This document shows positions 1 to 8,224 of a stretch of 64,000 nt of DNA, piece by piece. Position 1 is the first letter of the stretch, and every line of letters starts with the position of its first letter. Position numbers and translations under genes: made by a program. The notes under the pieces are model-generated. The model made no database searches, was not told where the DNA came from, and saw only the letters and a program-made list of their open reading frames with translations. This DNA is from Yanghanlia sp047501535. GTDB taxonomy: Bacteria > Pseudomonadota > Gammaproteobacteria > Burkholderiales > Burkholderiaceae_B. The DNA lies in the NCBI RefSeq assembly GCF_047501535.1, contig NZ_JAZDRJ010000016.1, positions 1 through 64,000 of the forward strand, read 5' to 3'.

Positions 1-163
1 TGATGGTGGCCGGATTGCTATTGACCAAAATGGTGCGATAGCCTTCCGCTTTCAGCGCCTTGCAGGCCTGCGCCCCGGAATAGTCGAACTCACAAGCCTG
101 ACCAATAATAATGGGGCCTGCACCGATAATAAGGATGCTTTGTATGTCTGTACGCTTTGGCAT
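1..163 (-). CDS. carB: Carbamoyl-phosphate synthase large subunit, N-terminal 54 residues (runs off left edge)
   Basis: CarB makes carbamoyl phosphate from bicarbonate, ATP and ammonia for arginine and pyrimidine synthesis. Only the first 54 codons are in the window. They start MPKRTDIQSILIIGAGPIII and continue through the GQACEFDYSGAQACKALK segment, which matches the start of CarB almost residue for residue. The ATG is at 163, eight bases after the stop of the truncated carA, so the pair forms an operon. The gene leaves the window at base 1. The right end of the window holds the C-terminal 480 or so residues of a carB on the same strand; see findings. Confidence 0.95.
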   Translation of the reverse strand, partial: MPKRTDIQSILIIGAGPIIIGQACEFDYSGAQACKALKAEGYRTILVNSNPATI

Positions 164-171
164 ATGCGGAA

Positions 172-660
172 TTATTCTTTGGTGGACTCGCGTGCAAGCT
201 GTACGGCGCGCTCAGCGTCGTCGCCCACCAGAATGCAGGCGCCCTGAGCGCCGTTGTCGCGGATAATACGTGTGAGCTTGCGGGTATCAACACCCGCGAT
301 AGCTACGATGCCCTGTTCCCGCAGGTACTCAGGCAGGGAACGGGTGGCGCGGAAATTGGAAACTTTAAAGGCGCAATCGCGCACGACCAGCCCCGCAACT
401 TGAACCCCAGCGGACTTGGCGTCTTCTTCATTGACGCCGGTACTACCAATATGTGGGTAGGTGAATGCGAGAATCTGGCCCTTGAGTTCCGGGTCGGTCA
501 GGAGCTCCTGATAACCCGTCATCGCAGTATTGAAAGTGATGTCAGCGACGCAATGACCATCGGCGCCAATGGAGACACCCCTGAAGACGGTACCGTCCGC
601 CAGCGCAAGAATGGCTGAAGGAGTGGAGTCACAACCCTCTGGAAATAGTGACGGCAGCAA
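172..660 (-). pseudogene. carA: Carbamoyl-phosphate synthase small subunit lacking its glutaminase domain
   Basis: CarA normally has about 380 residues: an N-terminal domain that docks on CarB and a C-terminal class I glutamine amidotransferase domain. This 162-residue frame keeps the N-terminal domain, with FNTAMTGYQELLTDPELKGQ, TYPHIG, SNFRATRSLPEYL and DTRKLTRIIRDNGAQ. It ends ARESTKE about where residue 155 would be. The catalytic Cys and the His/Glu pair of the amidotransferase are therefore absent. There is no internal stop or frameshift; the sequence looks as if about 220 codons were removed and the last few joined on. Start is TTG at 660, behind a CCGGGG-rich site. It may be a real deletion, an ammonia-dependent variant or an assembly error. 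Confidence 0.8.
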
Positions 661-726
661 GATAAACCCCGGTTGTAAATGAAAGCCTGCAAACGCGCTT
701 TCTGATAACTATGTGCAAACCTTCCT

Positions 727-755
727 ATTATAGCTATAGCAGTGGGGTAAGAAAT
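727..755 (-). promoter_or_regulatory. Probable sigma-70 promoter of carAB
   Basis: On the minus strand a perfect TATAAT lies at 732-727, about 67 bases upstream of the carA start. A weak -35 (TTTCTT-like) is found 16-17 bases upstream. The region 661-860 separates the divergent carA and tal genes. Position and the perfect -10 support the call; the -35 is poor. Confidence 0.4.
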
Positions 756-860
756 TTGCGCCTCTTCCAAAGCGCCCAAGCAGCTACCCATGCACGGCCC
801 GCAATCCAGTAGACTAGTTCAAATATTGATGTCCTTGTTGAATCTGGAGCACCCGGCAAT

Positions 861-1811
861 ATGGAAACCCAACTCGAAGCGCTGCGCCGTCACACCACCG
901 TGGTTGCCGATACTGGCGATATTGAAGCCATCCGGCAATATCGCCCCACCGACGCGACCACCAACCCCACACTCATCCTGAAGGCTGTGCAAAAGGAAGA
1001 GTACCGCTACATACTAGACAAAATAAACGCCGACCACCCAAAAGCGGATGTCACAGAAAAAACTAACCGGTTGCTCGTCGCCTTCGGCAGGGAAATTCTT
1101 GATCTGATCCCCGGTCGTGTGTCCACTGAAGTCGACGCCCGCCTGTCTTTCGACATTAAAGGCAGCATTGACCGCGCTCACGACCTTATTGCTCTTTACG
1201 AGCAGGCAGGTATTCCACGCGAACGCGTCCTCATCAAGCTGGCTTCCACCTGGGAAGGCATTCAGGCCGCACGCAAGCTGCAGTCCGAAGGCATCCGCTG
1301 CAACATGACGCTTTTATTCTCATTGCCTCAGGCCGTGGCTTGCGCCCAGGCTCAGGTGCAGTTGATCTCACCCTTCGTGGGCCGCATTTACGATTGGTAC
1401 AAGAAGTCTGCTGGCACGAGCTGGGACGAGGCGGCTAACGCTGGCGCAAACGACCCGGGCGTGCTGTCTGTGAAGCGCATTTACAACTACTACAAAGCCC
1501 ACGGTATTTCTACCGAAATCATGGGCGCCAGCTTTCGCAACATCGGACAGATCCGTGCCCTGGCGGGTTGCGACCTGCTTACCATCAGCCCGGAACTGCT
1601 CAATGAGCTCAGCCAGAGCACCGAACCACTGGAAGTCCAGCTCGACCCGGAAGCTGCCAAACGCAACCCTCCCGCCCTGGTGGCCAGCGACGAAGCCGCT
1701 TTCCGCATGGGCCTGAACGACGACGCCATGGCAACGGAAAAGCTGGCTGAAGGCATACGCAACTTTTGTGCTGATTCCGTCAAGCTCGACGCCCTGCTGG
1801 CAGGCCACTAA
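861..1811 (+). CDS. tal: Transaldolase
   Basis: Cytoplasmic enzyme of the non-oxidative pentose phosphate pathway, transferring a dihydroxyacetone unit from sedoheptulose 7-phosphate to glyceraldehyde 3-phosphate. The 316 residues match the full TalB-type family length. The TNPTLIL segment is near residue 34, the STEVDARLSFD strand near 88, and the Schiff-base lysine is Lys126 in VLIKLASTWEG. NMTLLFS and ISPFVGRIYDW follow as expected. Start ATG is preceded by GGAG at a normal distance. It stands alone, divergent from carA and convergent with the ABC transporter genes, with a shared inverted repeat downstream. Confidence 0.97.
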   Translation: METQLEALRRHTTVVADTGDIEAIRQYRPTDATTNPTLILKAVQKEEYRYILDKINADHPKADVTEKTNRLLVAFGREILDLIPGRVSTEVDARLSFDIKGSIDRAHDLIALYEQAGIPRERVLIKLASTWEGIQAARKLQSEGIRCNMTLLFSLPQAVACAQAQVQLISPFVGRIYDWYKKSAGTSWDEAANAGANDPGVLSVKRIYNYYKAHGISTEIMGASFRNIGQIRALAGCDLLTISPELLNELSQSTEPLEVQLDPEAAKRNPPALVASDEAAFRMGLNDDAMATEKLAEGIRNFCADSVKLDALLAGH

Positions 1812-1829
1812 AGACAGTTGGGCAAAGAA

Positions 1830-1891
1830 AAGCCGGTTCCTTTCTGAACTGACTCCACAAAGTTGGACAGTGAAGTGAGCGGAACCGGCTT
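1830..1891. terminator. Inverted repeat between tal and the ABC transporter operon
   Basis: AAGCCGGTTCC (1830-1840) is exactly complementary to GGAACCGGCTT (1881-1891), with a 40-base loop. It sits between the convergent stops of tal and the permease gene, so it probably ends transcription from both sides. The loop is unusually long and T runs are short, so efficiency is uncertain. Confidence 0.5.
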
Positions 1892-1913
1892 ATTTCCTAC
1901 GCAGCGGTAAAGG

Positions 1914-2702
1914 TCAGAGTTTTTCTGTCACACCCGCCTTGGGCCGCCAGGCCAGCATACGATCTTCAACCAGCGTAACCAACCCATCCAGAACCAAGGC
2001 AAAAACAGTCAACACGACAATGCCGGCAAACACCGTATTCACATCCAACGTGCCCTCCGCCTGCAGAATCAGATAGCCGACACCGCTGGCCGAACCCAGG
2101 TATTCACCCACCACTGCACCCACGAAAGCCAGCCCCACGGAAGTGTGCAAGCTGGAAAACACCCAGCTTGTTGCCGAGGGAATATACACATGCCGCAGCA
2201 ATTGCTTGCGGTTAGCCCCCAGCATGCGGGCGTTGTCCAACAAGGTGGTGGAGACTTCCCGTACACCCTGGTAGACATTGAAAAACACAATGAAAAACAC
2301 CAAGGTCACTGCCAACGCCACTTTGGACCAGATGCCCAGGCCAAACCACATGCCGAAGATGGGTGCCAGAATCACACGCGGCATGGAGTTGGCTGCGGTA
2401 ATGTAAGGGTCAAGCAAGGCGCTGGCGCCCGGCGACAAGCCCAGCCACAGCCCGAACAGCAGGCCGAACACTGTACCAATCACAAACGCCAGCAAGGTTT
2501 CTGTCAGCGTAATACCCAGATGATGGTAGATATTGGCATCGGTGATAAACCATTTCCAGATGACTTTAGCCACTTCCAGCGGCTGCCCAAAAAAGAACGC
2601 AAAATTGCGATCTTGTGCTGCGATATGCCAGGCTACCAATACGGCGAGCAACAGCCCTACCTGCCAGAAACGCAGCATCAGGTGATTGGATTTTTTCGAC
2701 AT
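1914..2702 (-). CDS. ABC transporter permease, SsuC/TauC type
   Basis: Inner-membrane permease of an importer whose substrate cannot be read from sequence. The 262-residue protein has about six hydrophobic segments, starting with a membrane helix near residues 10-28. It carries the EAA-like cytoplasmic loop typical of BPD_transp_1 (NARMLGANRKQLLRHVYIPS, near 155-175). It is the last gene of a binding protein-ATPase-permease operon, three bases after the ATPase stop. The closest families transport sulfonates, taurine, nitrate or thiamine precursors. Confidence 0.9.
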   Translation of the reverse strand: MSKKSNHLMLRFWQVGLLLAVLVAWHIAAQDRNFAFFFGQPLEVAKVIWKWFITDANIYHHLGITLTETLLAFVIGTVFGLLFGLWLGLSPGASALLDPYITAANSMPRVILAPIFGMWFGLGIWSKVALAVTLVFFIVFFNVYQGVREVSTTLLDNARMLGANRKQLLRHVYIPSATSWVFSSLHTSVGLAFVGAVVGEYLGSASGVGYLILQAEGTLDVNTVFAGIVVLTVFALVLDGLVTLVEDRMLAWRPKAGVTEKL

Positions 2703-2705
2703 GAT

Positions 2706-3512
2706 TCAGGCCCGTTTCTGTTGGGCATAGCCCTTTAACACTTCTTCGCGCAGAACGTCCCAGATGGCTTTATGCAGCTCCACGAAGCGTGGCTGATTGC
2801 GAACCTCGGCCACGTCGCGTGGCCGGGGGATGTCAATGACAAATTCCCCGATAGGCGATGTGCCCGGGCCCGCCGACAACACCACAACGCGGTCACTCAT
2901 GGCGATGGCTTCGTCTAGGTCGTGCGTGATGAACAGCACGGCCTTGCGTTTGCTCATCCAGATTTCCAGCACCTCGTTTTCCATCAACTGGCGTGTCTGG
3001 ATATCCAGTGCTGAAAAGGGTTCGTCCATGAGGATGATGTCGGGGTCGCGTATCAGCGTTTGCGCCAACATGGTGCGCTTACGCATACCGCCGGACATCT
3101 GGTGCGGATAGCGGTCTTCAAAGCCCCCCAGCCCCACTCGACGCAGCCAGTCCATGCCTCGCTCACGGGCTTCAGCCGCGCCAACGCCGGCAAACTCCAA
3201 ACCCGCAGTGACATTGGATAAAGCATTGCGCCACGGCATGAGTGCCTCGCCCTGGAACATATAGCCCGCCCGCTGGTTAATACCCACCAGCGGCTGGCCA
3301 AACACCTTCACATTACCTGCTGACGGCTGCAACAAACCCGCCCCGACGTTAAGTAGGGTGGATTTGCCGCAGCCGGTCGGGCCAACCACCGACACGAACT
3401 CGCCTGGCGCAACGGCCAAGCTCGCATCGCGCACGGCGGTGTAGCTACCCTGCCCGTCACGTGCGGCAAAGGTGCAGGTAATGCTTTCAAACTGTAGTGC
3501 TGCTTCAGACAT
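2706..3512 (-). CDS. ABC transporter ATP-binding protein, SsuB/TauB type
   Basis: Cytoplasmic ATPase that powers the importer. Walker A is GPTGCGKST, the signature motif is MSGGMRKRTMLAQ and Walker B is DIILMDEPFSALD, followed by the switch histidine in FITHDLDEA. I place the start at ATG 3512 (MSEAALQFESI). The open frame extends 34 codons further, but this start lets the gene overlap the binding-protein stop by 8 bases, as expected for translational coupling, and gives the usual family length of 268 residues. Confidence 0.92.
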   Translation of the reverse strand: MSEAALQFESITCTFAARDGQGSYTAVRDASLAVAPGEFVSVVGPTGCGKSTLLNVGAGLLQPSAGNVKVFGQPLVGINQRAGYMFQGEALMPWRNALSNVTAGLEFAGVGAAEARERGMDWLRRVGLGGFEDRYPHQMSGGMRKRTMLAQTLIRDPDIILMDEPFSALDIQTRQLMENEVLEIWMSKRKAVLFITHDLDEAIAMSDRVVVLSAGPGTSPIGEFVIDIPRPRDVAEVRNQPRFVELHKAIWDVLREEVLKGYAQQKRA

Positions 3513-4545
3513 TGGGGTACTTCTCATTGGCCTTGGCAACGAACTCGCCTGTCCACACCTTAGACAAATCGATATCGCCAGCAGGGAAGTCGGCAATATA
3601 GGCCGCCAGCGCATTCAAGGCCGTTTGCGGGCCGTCTTCCGGCATGCGACCGTCTGGCGACAGGCCGGGCTTGTTGCCTTCCAGGCAAGCTTTATAGAGC
3701 TCGACATCACCCAGCAAATACCCTTCGGGAACGACTTTGGCGATTTCCTCAGGAGACGACTTCTGAATCCATTTGTCTGCCCGAACGATGGCATTGGCCA
3801 GCGCCTGGGTGGTGTTCGGATTCGCGGCGATAAAGTCGCGGCGGGTATACAAGCAGCCCGACGGCATATTCCCACCGAAAATTTCCTTGGTGTCTTTAAC
3901 AGTGCGTGTGTCGGCGATGATGGTGATGAGATCGTCTTTCAGTAGCGTGCCAATGACGGGGTCCAAATTGGCAATGGCATCAATCTGGCCGGTACGCATC
4001 GCAGTGATGGCGCCCGCGCCGCCGCCCACCCCGATGAAAGAAACATCGCTGGGTTTGACGCCGTATTTGGACAGGAAAAAGCTGATGGCCATATTGGTGG
4101 ATGAACCGGGCGCGGTCACGCCGATTTTCTTGCCTTTCAGATCTTCCGGGCTTTTATAGTCAGGCACGGTCTTTTTCGACACCGCCAGCACAATCATGGG
4201 GGTCAGACCTTGCTGAACAAATGAAGAATATTCCTGGCCCTTAGACTGCAAAGAAATCGTGTGTTCGAACGCACCAGACACCACATCGGCGCTGCCGCCC
4301 ACCACGGCCTGTAAAGCACGCGAGCCACCCGCGAAGTCGAGAATCTTCACGTCCAGGCCTTCGTCTTTGAAATAGCCGTTCGCATGGGCGATCGACAAGG
4401 GCAGATAATAAATAAGCGCCTGGCCCCCTACCGCGATGCTGATGTTTTTCTTTTCGAGAGCCTGTGCACGGGCCACACCGGGCAGCACGCCTGCGAGGCC
4501 GGTCGCGCCCGCGATTTTAAGAACATCACGACGATTGATAGACAT
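3505..4545 (-). CDS. ABC transporter substrate-binding protein, NMT1/SsuA family
   Basis: Periplasmic receptor that delivers an unknown solute to the permease encoded two genes downstream. The 346-residue precursor starts with MSINRRDVLKIAG and ends its signal at a GVARAQA cleavage site; the double arginine suggests Tat export. The mature part has the NMT1-like fold signature with YLPLSIAHANGYFKDEGLDV near residue 45 and the GGSADVVSGAFEH ligand-loop region. It is the first gene of the operon. Substrate is not assignable; sulfonate, nitrate, taurine and pyrimidine precursor are the family options. Confidence 0.9.
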   Translation of the reverse strand: MSINRRDVLKIAGATGLAGVLPGVARAQALEKKNISIAVGGQALIYYLPLSIAHANGYFKDEGLDVKILDFAGGSRALQAVVGGSADVVSGAFEHTISLQSKGQEYSSFVQQGLTPMIVLAVSKKTVPDYKSPEDLKGKKIGVTAPGSSTNMAISFFLSKYGVKPSDVSFIGVGGGAGAITAMRTGQIDAIANLDPVIGTLLKDDLITIIADTRTVKDTKEIFGGNMPSGCLYTRRDFIAANPNTTQALANAIVRADKWIQKSSPEEIAKVVPEGYLLGDVELYKACLEGNKPGLSPDGRMPEDGPQTALNALAAYIADFPAGDIDLSKVWTGEFVAKANEKYPNV

Positions 4546-4593
4546 GTCAGTCTCCTTGTAGATTCTTCTTTAGTGTTTTAAAGCGTTTTGAGT

Positions 4594-5202
4594 TCAGGCG
4601 CCACGCCTTTCCATCAGCGCCCAGGCAATCGTGCCCGCATCCACGTACTCCAACTCGCTGCCTGCCGGCACGCCACGTGCAATACGTGTCACCTTGCGCC
4701 CACGGGCACGCAGTAATTCTGACAGGTAATGCGCGGTTGTTTCCCCTTCGGGGGTGAAGTTGGTCGCGAGAATCACCTCCTGCACCTCAGGTTGGCTGGC
4801 GCGCGACAGCAAACGGTCGAACTGCAGTTGGTCGGGCCCTACCCCCTCCAGGGGCGCCAACCTACCCATCAGAACGTAATACAAGCCGGTATAGCCATGG
4901 CTGGCTTCAATCATATGCTGATCGGCCGGCGTTTCTACAACGCACAACAGTGATGCATCGCGACGACTGCTGGAGCAGGTGGCACAAAGGTCACCTTCCG
5001 AAAAACCATTGCACAAGCGGCAATGGCGCACCCCTTCCACTGCAGTGAGCAGTGTTTCCGCCAAACGCGCGGCCCCCTGAGGGTCGTGCTGCAGAAGATG
5101 ATAAGCCATGCGCCGCGAGGTGCGCTGCCCGACTCCAGGCAGGCAGCGCAGGGCTTCTATCAACGCCCGCAGCGATTCGGGTTCGGAAACGGGTTCGTGC
5201 AT
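4594..5202 (-). CDS. recR: Recombination mediator protein RecR
   Basis: RecR works with RecF and RecO to load RecA on gapped DNA. The 202-residue protein has the helix-hairpin-helix near the N-terminus (LPGVGQRTSRRMAYHLL), a four-cysteine zinc finger (CRLCNGFSEGDLCATC, near residue 60) and a Toprim domain with VVETPADQHMIE. It is translationally coupled to ybaB by a TGATG overlap. The order dnaX-ybaB-recR is the classical proteobacterial arrangement. Confidence 0.97.
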   Translation of the reverse strand: MHEPVSEPESLRALIEALRCLPGVGQRTSRRMAYHLLQHDPQGAARLAETLLTAVEGVRHCRLCNGFSEGDLCATCSSSRRDASLLCVVETPADQHMIEASHGYTGLYYVLMGRLAPLEGVGPDQLQFDRLLSRASQPEVQEVILATNFTPEGETTAHYLSELLRARGRKVTRIARGVPAGSELEYVDAGTIAWALMERRGA

Positions 5203-5528
5203 CAGAAGGGGAACTTCATTCCCGGCGGCAGAGGCAGGCCGGCCGTCACCGACGACATTTTTTCCTGGGCGGTTTCATCAGCCTTGCGCAAAGCGTCGTT
5301 GAAAGCCGCTGCAACCAGGTCTTCGAGCATGTCCTTGTCTTCCTCCAGCAAGCTGGGGTCGATCGAGACACGTTTTACATCATGCCGGCAGCTGATAGAC
5401 ACCTTCACCAAACCGCCGCCGGAGGCACCCTCGACGATCAGTTCGGCCAGCGCTTCCTGCGCCTTTTTCATGTTTTCCTGCATTTGCTGGGCCTGCTTCA
5501 TCAAGCCCGCAATTTGACCTTTCATCAT
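5202..5528 (-). CDS. ybaB: Nucleoid-associated protein YbaB/EbfC
   Basis: Small dimeric DNA-binding protein, about 108 residues, that acts in nucleoid organisation. MKGQIAGLMKQAQQMQENM opens the characteristic tweezer-forming coiled helix, and the C-terminus ends with the flexible LPLPPGMKFPF tail seen in the family. Two ATGs lie side by side at 5528 and 5525; AGGA lies nine bases before the first, which I take as start. A further upstream in-frame extension lacks family similarity. It lies 34 bases after dnaX and overlaps recR. Confidence 0.95.
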   Translation of the reverse strand: MMKGQIAGLMKQAQQMQENMKKAQEALAELIVEGASGGGLVKVSISCRHDVKRVSIDPSLLEEDKDMLEDLVAAAFNDALRKADETAQEKMSSVTAGLPLPPGMKFPF

Positions 5529-5562
5529 GTTGATTTTTCCTGTGTAGGGAGATGGATTCGTA

Positions 5563-7875
5563 TCAGGCAGCCCGCTCGTTATCAAGGGCTGCGATGGAAC
5601 CAGGTATAACCTGCGCTCCAAATTCCTCGATCAGGCTGAGCACGAGCGGATCGTTCTCAACCGCTTCTTCAGCTTGCCGCTGGCGTTCGGCTTGGCGCAC
5701 CTGCTCTACTGCGCGGGCGGTATCCCCGCCCGTTGTGCCAAACAGTATTTTCAACTGCACGACCTTGCCGAAGTGTTCTGTCAGTACGGTGCGTAAACGG
5801 GCCTGCCCTTGCTTGGCCGCCAGCGACCAGATGGCAACCCGGAGAGTGATGGTGTCGCCTTCCACCCCCACCCATTCGCTTTGATGGGCAAGCTCGTCAG
5901 CCAAGCCTGTAAGCGGCAAAGAAGCCGCTAAGTCAGGCCAATCCTGCGCGGTCATGCGAGCAAGACGGGGCGCACGAGGAGTGGATTCAGACCCCGAGCC
6001 GGCCAACGGTGCCAAAGCGGCAGCCCCCAGGCTGGCCGCCGCAAGATCTGCAGCTTGAATATCGGCATCGGCATCGCCCATGCCATCCAGCACAGGCTCC
6101 CAATCGCCGTTGTCGTAATCAGGGTAATCATCGGCGCTGGCGGCGTCGGCGAAGGAACTCATGTCAGGCGCGCCATCATCAGGCGGCGGCGCCGTTTCAA
6201 ATTGCGGCTCGTCTGCTACTTCTGCCGGAACCGGTTCGTCTACTGCTTCTGCCGGTACCGTTTCACCTACTGCCTCTGCCGGTACCTTTTCCATAGATGC
6301 AGCCGACTCCGTGCTCGGAGCAACGATGGGCTCAGCCACCGAAACTGCCTCGACAGATGCTGTTTCTACCTCGCCGGCCTGAGCGTTTACAGAATCGGCA
6401 GACTGAACATCATCGGGCAACGCTTCCCAGGCTGGAATATCGGGCCCCGTATCAGGCGCAGCATCCTGTGCCTGAACCACCGGCGCAACTTCTGTTTTTT
6501 CTGCCTGAGCCTGAACGCTGTGGGCTCTCTGAGGCGCTGCTTCTTCCGGCAACGACGATGGTGATTTCGCTGACGCTGGCAAAGGAGATGGCGACAGCGA
6601 TGGCCCCGCAGCCCCATGATGTCCAGTAGCCTGTTCAGGCACTTGTTGCGCGGGCTGTTCCGGTTGCGCGATGGCACGTGCGCTGTCTTGGGGCTGACTT
6701 TCCACGGCGGGCTGCTCGGCCGGAACACTTTTCTCGTTATGCGCGGCGCGCTTGCCGGGCTCCGGCGTCGGCGGTTCGGGCAGATGCGCGGATTCCGGCG
6801 TCAGCGACAGCATACGCAGGCAGGCCATCACAAAACCGGCGTATTCATCCGGCGCCAGGGCCAGTTCGCTGCGGCTATGGACGGCCACGGAATAATAGAG
6901 TTGTATGAGATCGGGATGAATCGCAGCGGCCAGCGCCTCGATGTCGGCCGCCAGCGGGTCGTCGGCGGCCGATACACCCGGCACCCGCTGTTGAATGGCA
7001 ATGCGCGACAGCATGACAGCGAGATCGGCCAGCGCGCCTGCGTAGGACAGCCCCCTTGAGGCAAGCTCGTCGGCCACGGCCAATACTCCGCCTGCCTGAC
7101 CCGTTGACAGCGCCTGCAGCAAACGCACCAGGTGGCGCTGATCAATGGTGCCCAGCATGCCTTGCACTGCTTCCAGCGACAGATTCCCCGCGCTGTAGGC
7201 GATGGCTTGGTCTGTCAGTGACAGCGCATCGCGCATGGAGCCGCCCGCCGCTTGGCCCAATAAGCGCAAAGCGGGGACTTCAAAGGACAAGGCTTCCTGA
7301 CTCAGCACCGATTCCAAGTGTTCAACAATGGAATCGACAGTCATGTGCTTGAGGTTGAACTGCAAGCAGCGCGACAACACAGTGACAGGAATCTTCTGCG
7401 GGTCGGTCGTCGCGAGAATGAACTTCACATGGGGCGGCGGCTCTTCAAGCGTCTTGAGCATGGCATTGAAGGCGTGCCCCGTCAGCATATGCACTTCGTC
7501 AATCATGTAGACCTTGAAACGCGCACTGCTTGGGGCGTAAACAGCCTGCTCCAGCAATTGCGTCATTTCTTCGACACCCCGATTCGAGGCGGCGTCGAGC
7601 TCCACATAATCGACAAAACGACCGGCATCGATTTCCGTACATGCGCGGCACTGCCCGCAAGGTTTGGAGGTGATGCCAGTTTCGCAGTTCAGTGATTTGG
7701 CAAGAATGCGCGATAAAGTCGTTTTACCCACCCCACGCGTACCGGTAAACAACCAGGCATGGTGCAACCTCTGGGTGTCCAGGGCATGGGTCAGCGCGCG
7801 AACCACGTGATCTTGACCAACAAGGGTATCGAACGAGCGTGGCCGCCACTTGCGTGCCAGTACCAGATACGTCAT
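5563..7875 (-). CDS. dnaX: DNA polymerase III subunit tau/gamma
   Basis: Clamp-loader ATPase of the replicative polymerase, 770 residues. The AAA+ core is at the N-terminus: MTYLVLARKWRPRSFD, Walker A GTRGVGKTT, a zinc module with C-x8-C-x2-C-like spacing (CETG...CGQCRAC), Walker B YMIDEVHML and the SRCLQF sensor. After about residue 370 a long Pro/Ala/Glu-rich linker leads to the tau-specific C-terminal domains. The start is the ATG at 7875; the open frame runs 82 codons upstream but that part lies over the SRP RNA. An A6 tract in the linker could yield a gamma-like product; see findings. Confidence 0.96.
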   Translation of the reverse strand: MTYLVLARKWRPRSFDTLVGQDHVVRALTHALDTQRLHHAWLFTGTRGVGKTTLSRILAKSLNCETGITSKPCGQCRACTEIDAGRFVDYVELDAASNRGVEEMTQLLEQAVYAPSSARFKVYMIDEVHMLTGHAFNAMLKTLEEPPPHVKFILATTDPQKIPVTVLSRCLQFNLKHMTVDSIVEHLESVLSQEALSFEVPALRLLGQAAGGSMRDALSLTDQAIAYSAGNLSLEAVQGMLGTIDQRHLVRLLQALSTGQAGGVLAVADELASRGLSYAGALADLAVMLSRIAIQQRVPGVSAADDPLAADIEALAAAIHPDLIQLYYSVAVHSRSELALAPDEYAGFVMACLRMLSLTPESAHLPEPPTPEPGKRAAHNEKSVPAEQPAVESQPQDSARAIAQPEQPAQQVPEQATGHHGAAGPSLSPSPLPASAKSPSSLPEEAAPQRAHSVQAQAEKTEVAPVVQAQDAAPDTGPDIPAWEALPDDVQSADSVNAQAGEVETASVEAVSVAEPIVAPSTESAASMEKVPAEAVGETVPAEAVDEPVPAEVADEPQFETAPPPDDGAPDMSSFADAASADDYPDYDNGDWEPVLDGMGDADADIQAADLAAASLGAAALAPLAGSGSESTPRAPRLARMTAQDWPDLAASLPLTGLADELAHQSEWVGVEGDTITLRVAIWSLAAKQGQARLRTVLTEHFGKVVQLKILFGTTGGDTARAVEQVRQAERQRQAEEAVENDPLVLSLIEEFGAQVIPGSIAALDNERAA
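6214..6294. repeat. Three 27-bp tandem repeats in the dnaX linker
   Basis: Three imperfect 27-base copies (6214-6240, 6241-6267, 6268-6294) share the core TCTGCCGGTACC or a close variant. On the minus strand they encode three copies of a nine-residue unit, VPAEAVxEx, in the flexible linker between the AAA+ core and the tau domain of DnaX. The repeats stay in frame, so copy number changes would only alter linker length. Confidence 0.8.
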
Positions 7876-7970
7876 GGAAAATTGCAGGCTGAGTTGACAG
7901 TCGAAAACGGAACGAAAAGTGTACCCGCATTCGAGCAAGGCCGGGAGGGCCGGAGGGAAACTACGGAAAT

Positions 7971-8065
7971 GGCGAGCCTGACTTCGGCACTGATTCTGCA
8001 CGACTATGGCTGCTTCGTTCCCGACCTGACCAGGTTTGCCGCCGAACCATGCGAAGGGGCCCGCC
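7971..8065 (-). ncRNA. ffs: Signal recognition particle RNA (4.5S RNA)
   Basis: RNA scaffold of the bacterial SRP, binding Ffh. On the minus strand the conserved apical region CTGGTCAGGTCGGGAACGAA followed by GCAGCC is clear near 8010-8035; it differs from the E. coli element only slightly. The ends pair: GGCGGGCC (8065-8058) with GGCTCGCC (7978-7971), and an inner helix pairs TTCGGC with GCCGAA. The 95-base span fits the small bacterial type. It lies about 95 bases upstream of dnaX on the same strand. Exact ends are inferred from the terminal helix. Confidence 0.93.
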
Positions 8066-8224
8066 ACGTAGAAGTTTAACAGGAACCCGCGCTTACTGTC
8101 TGGCGCACGCCCCGCCCCCACCGAAGCAAGGAAGTCTTCACCCCCTCTGCAACGGCCAAACGAGACGCAGCTTAGAATAATCGCTGATATTTAGAAGCTG
8201 CCTCATCACAAAGATTTTTACGCC

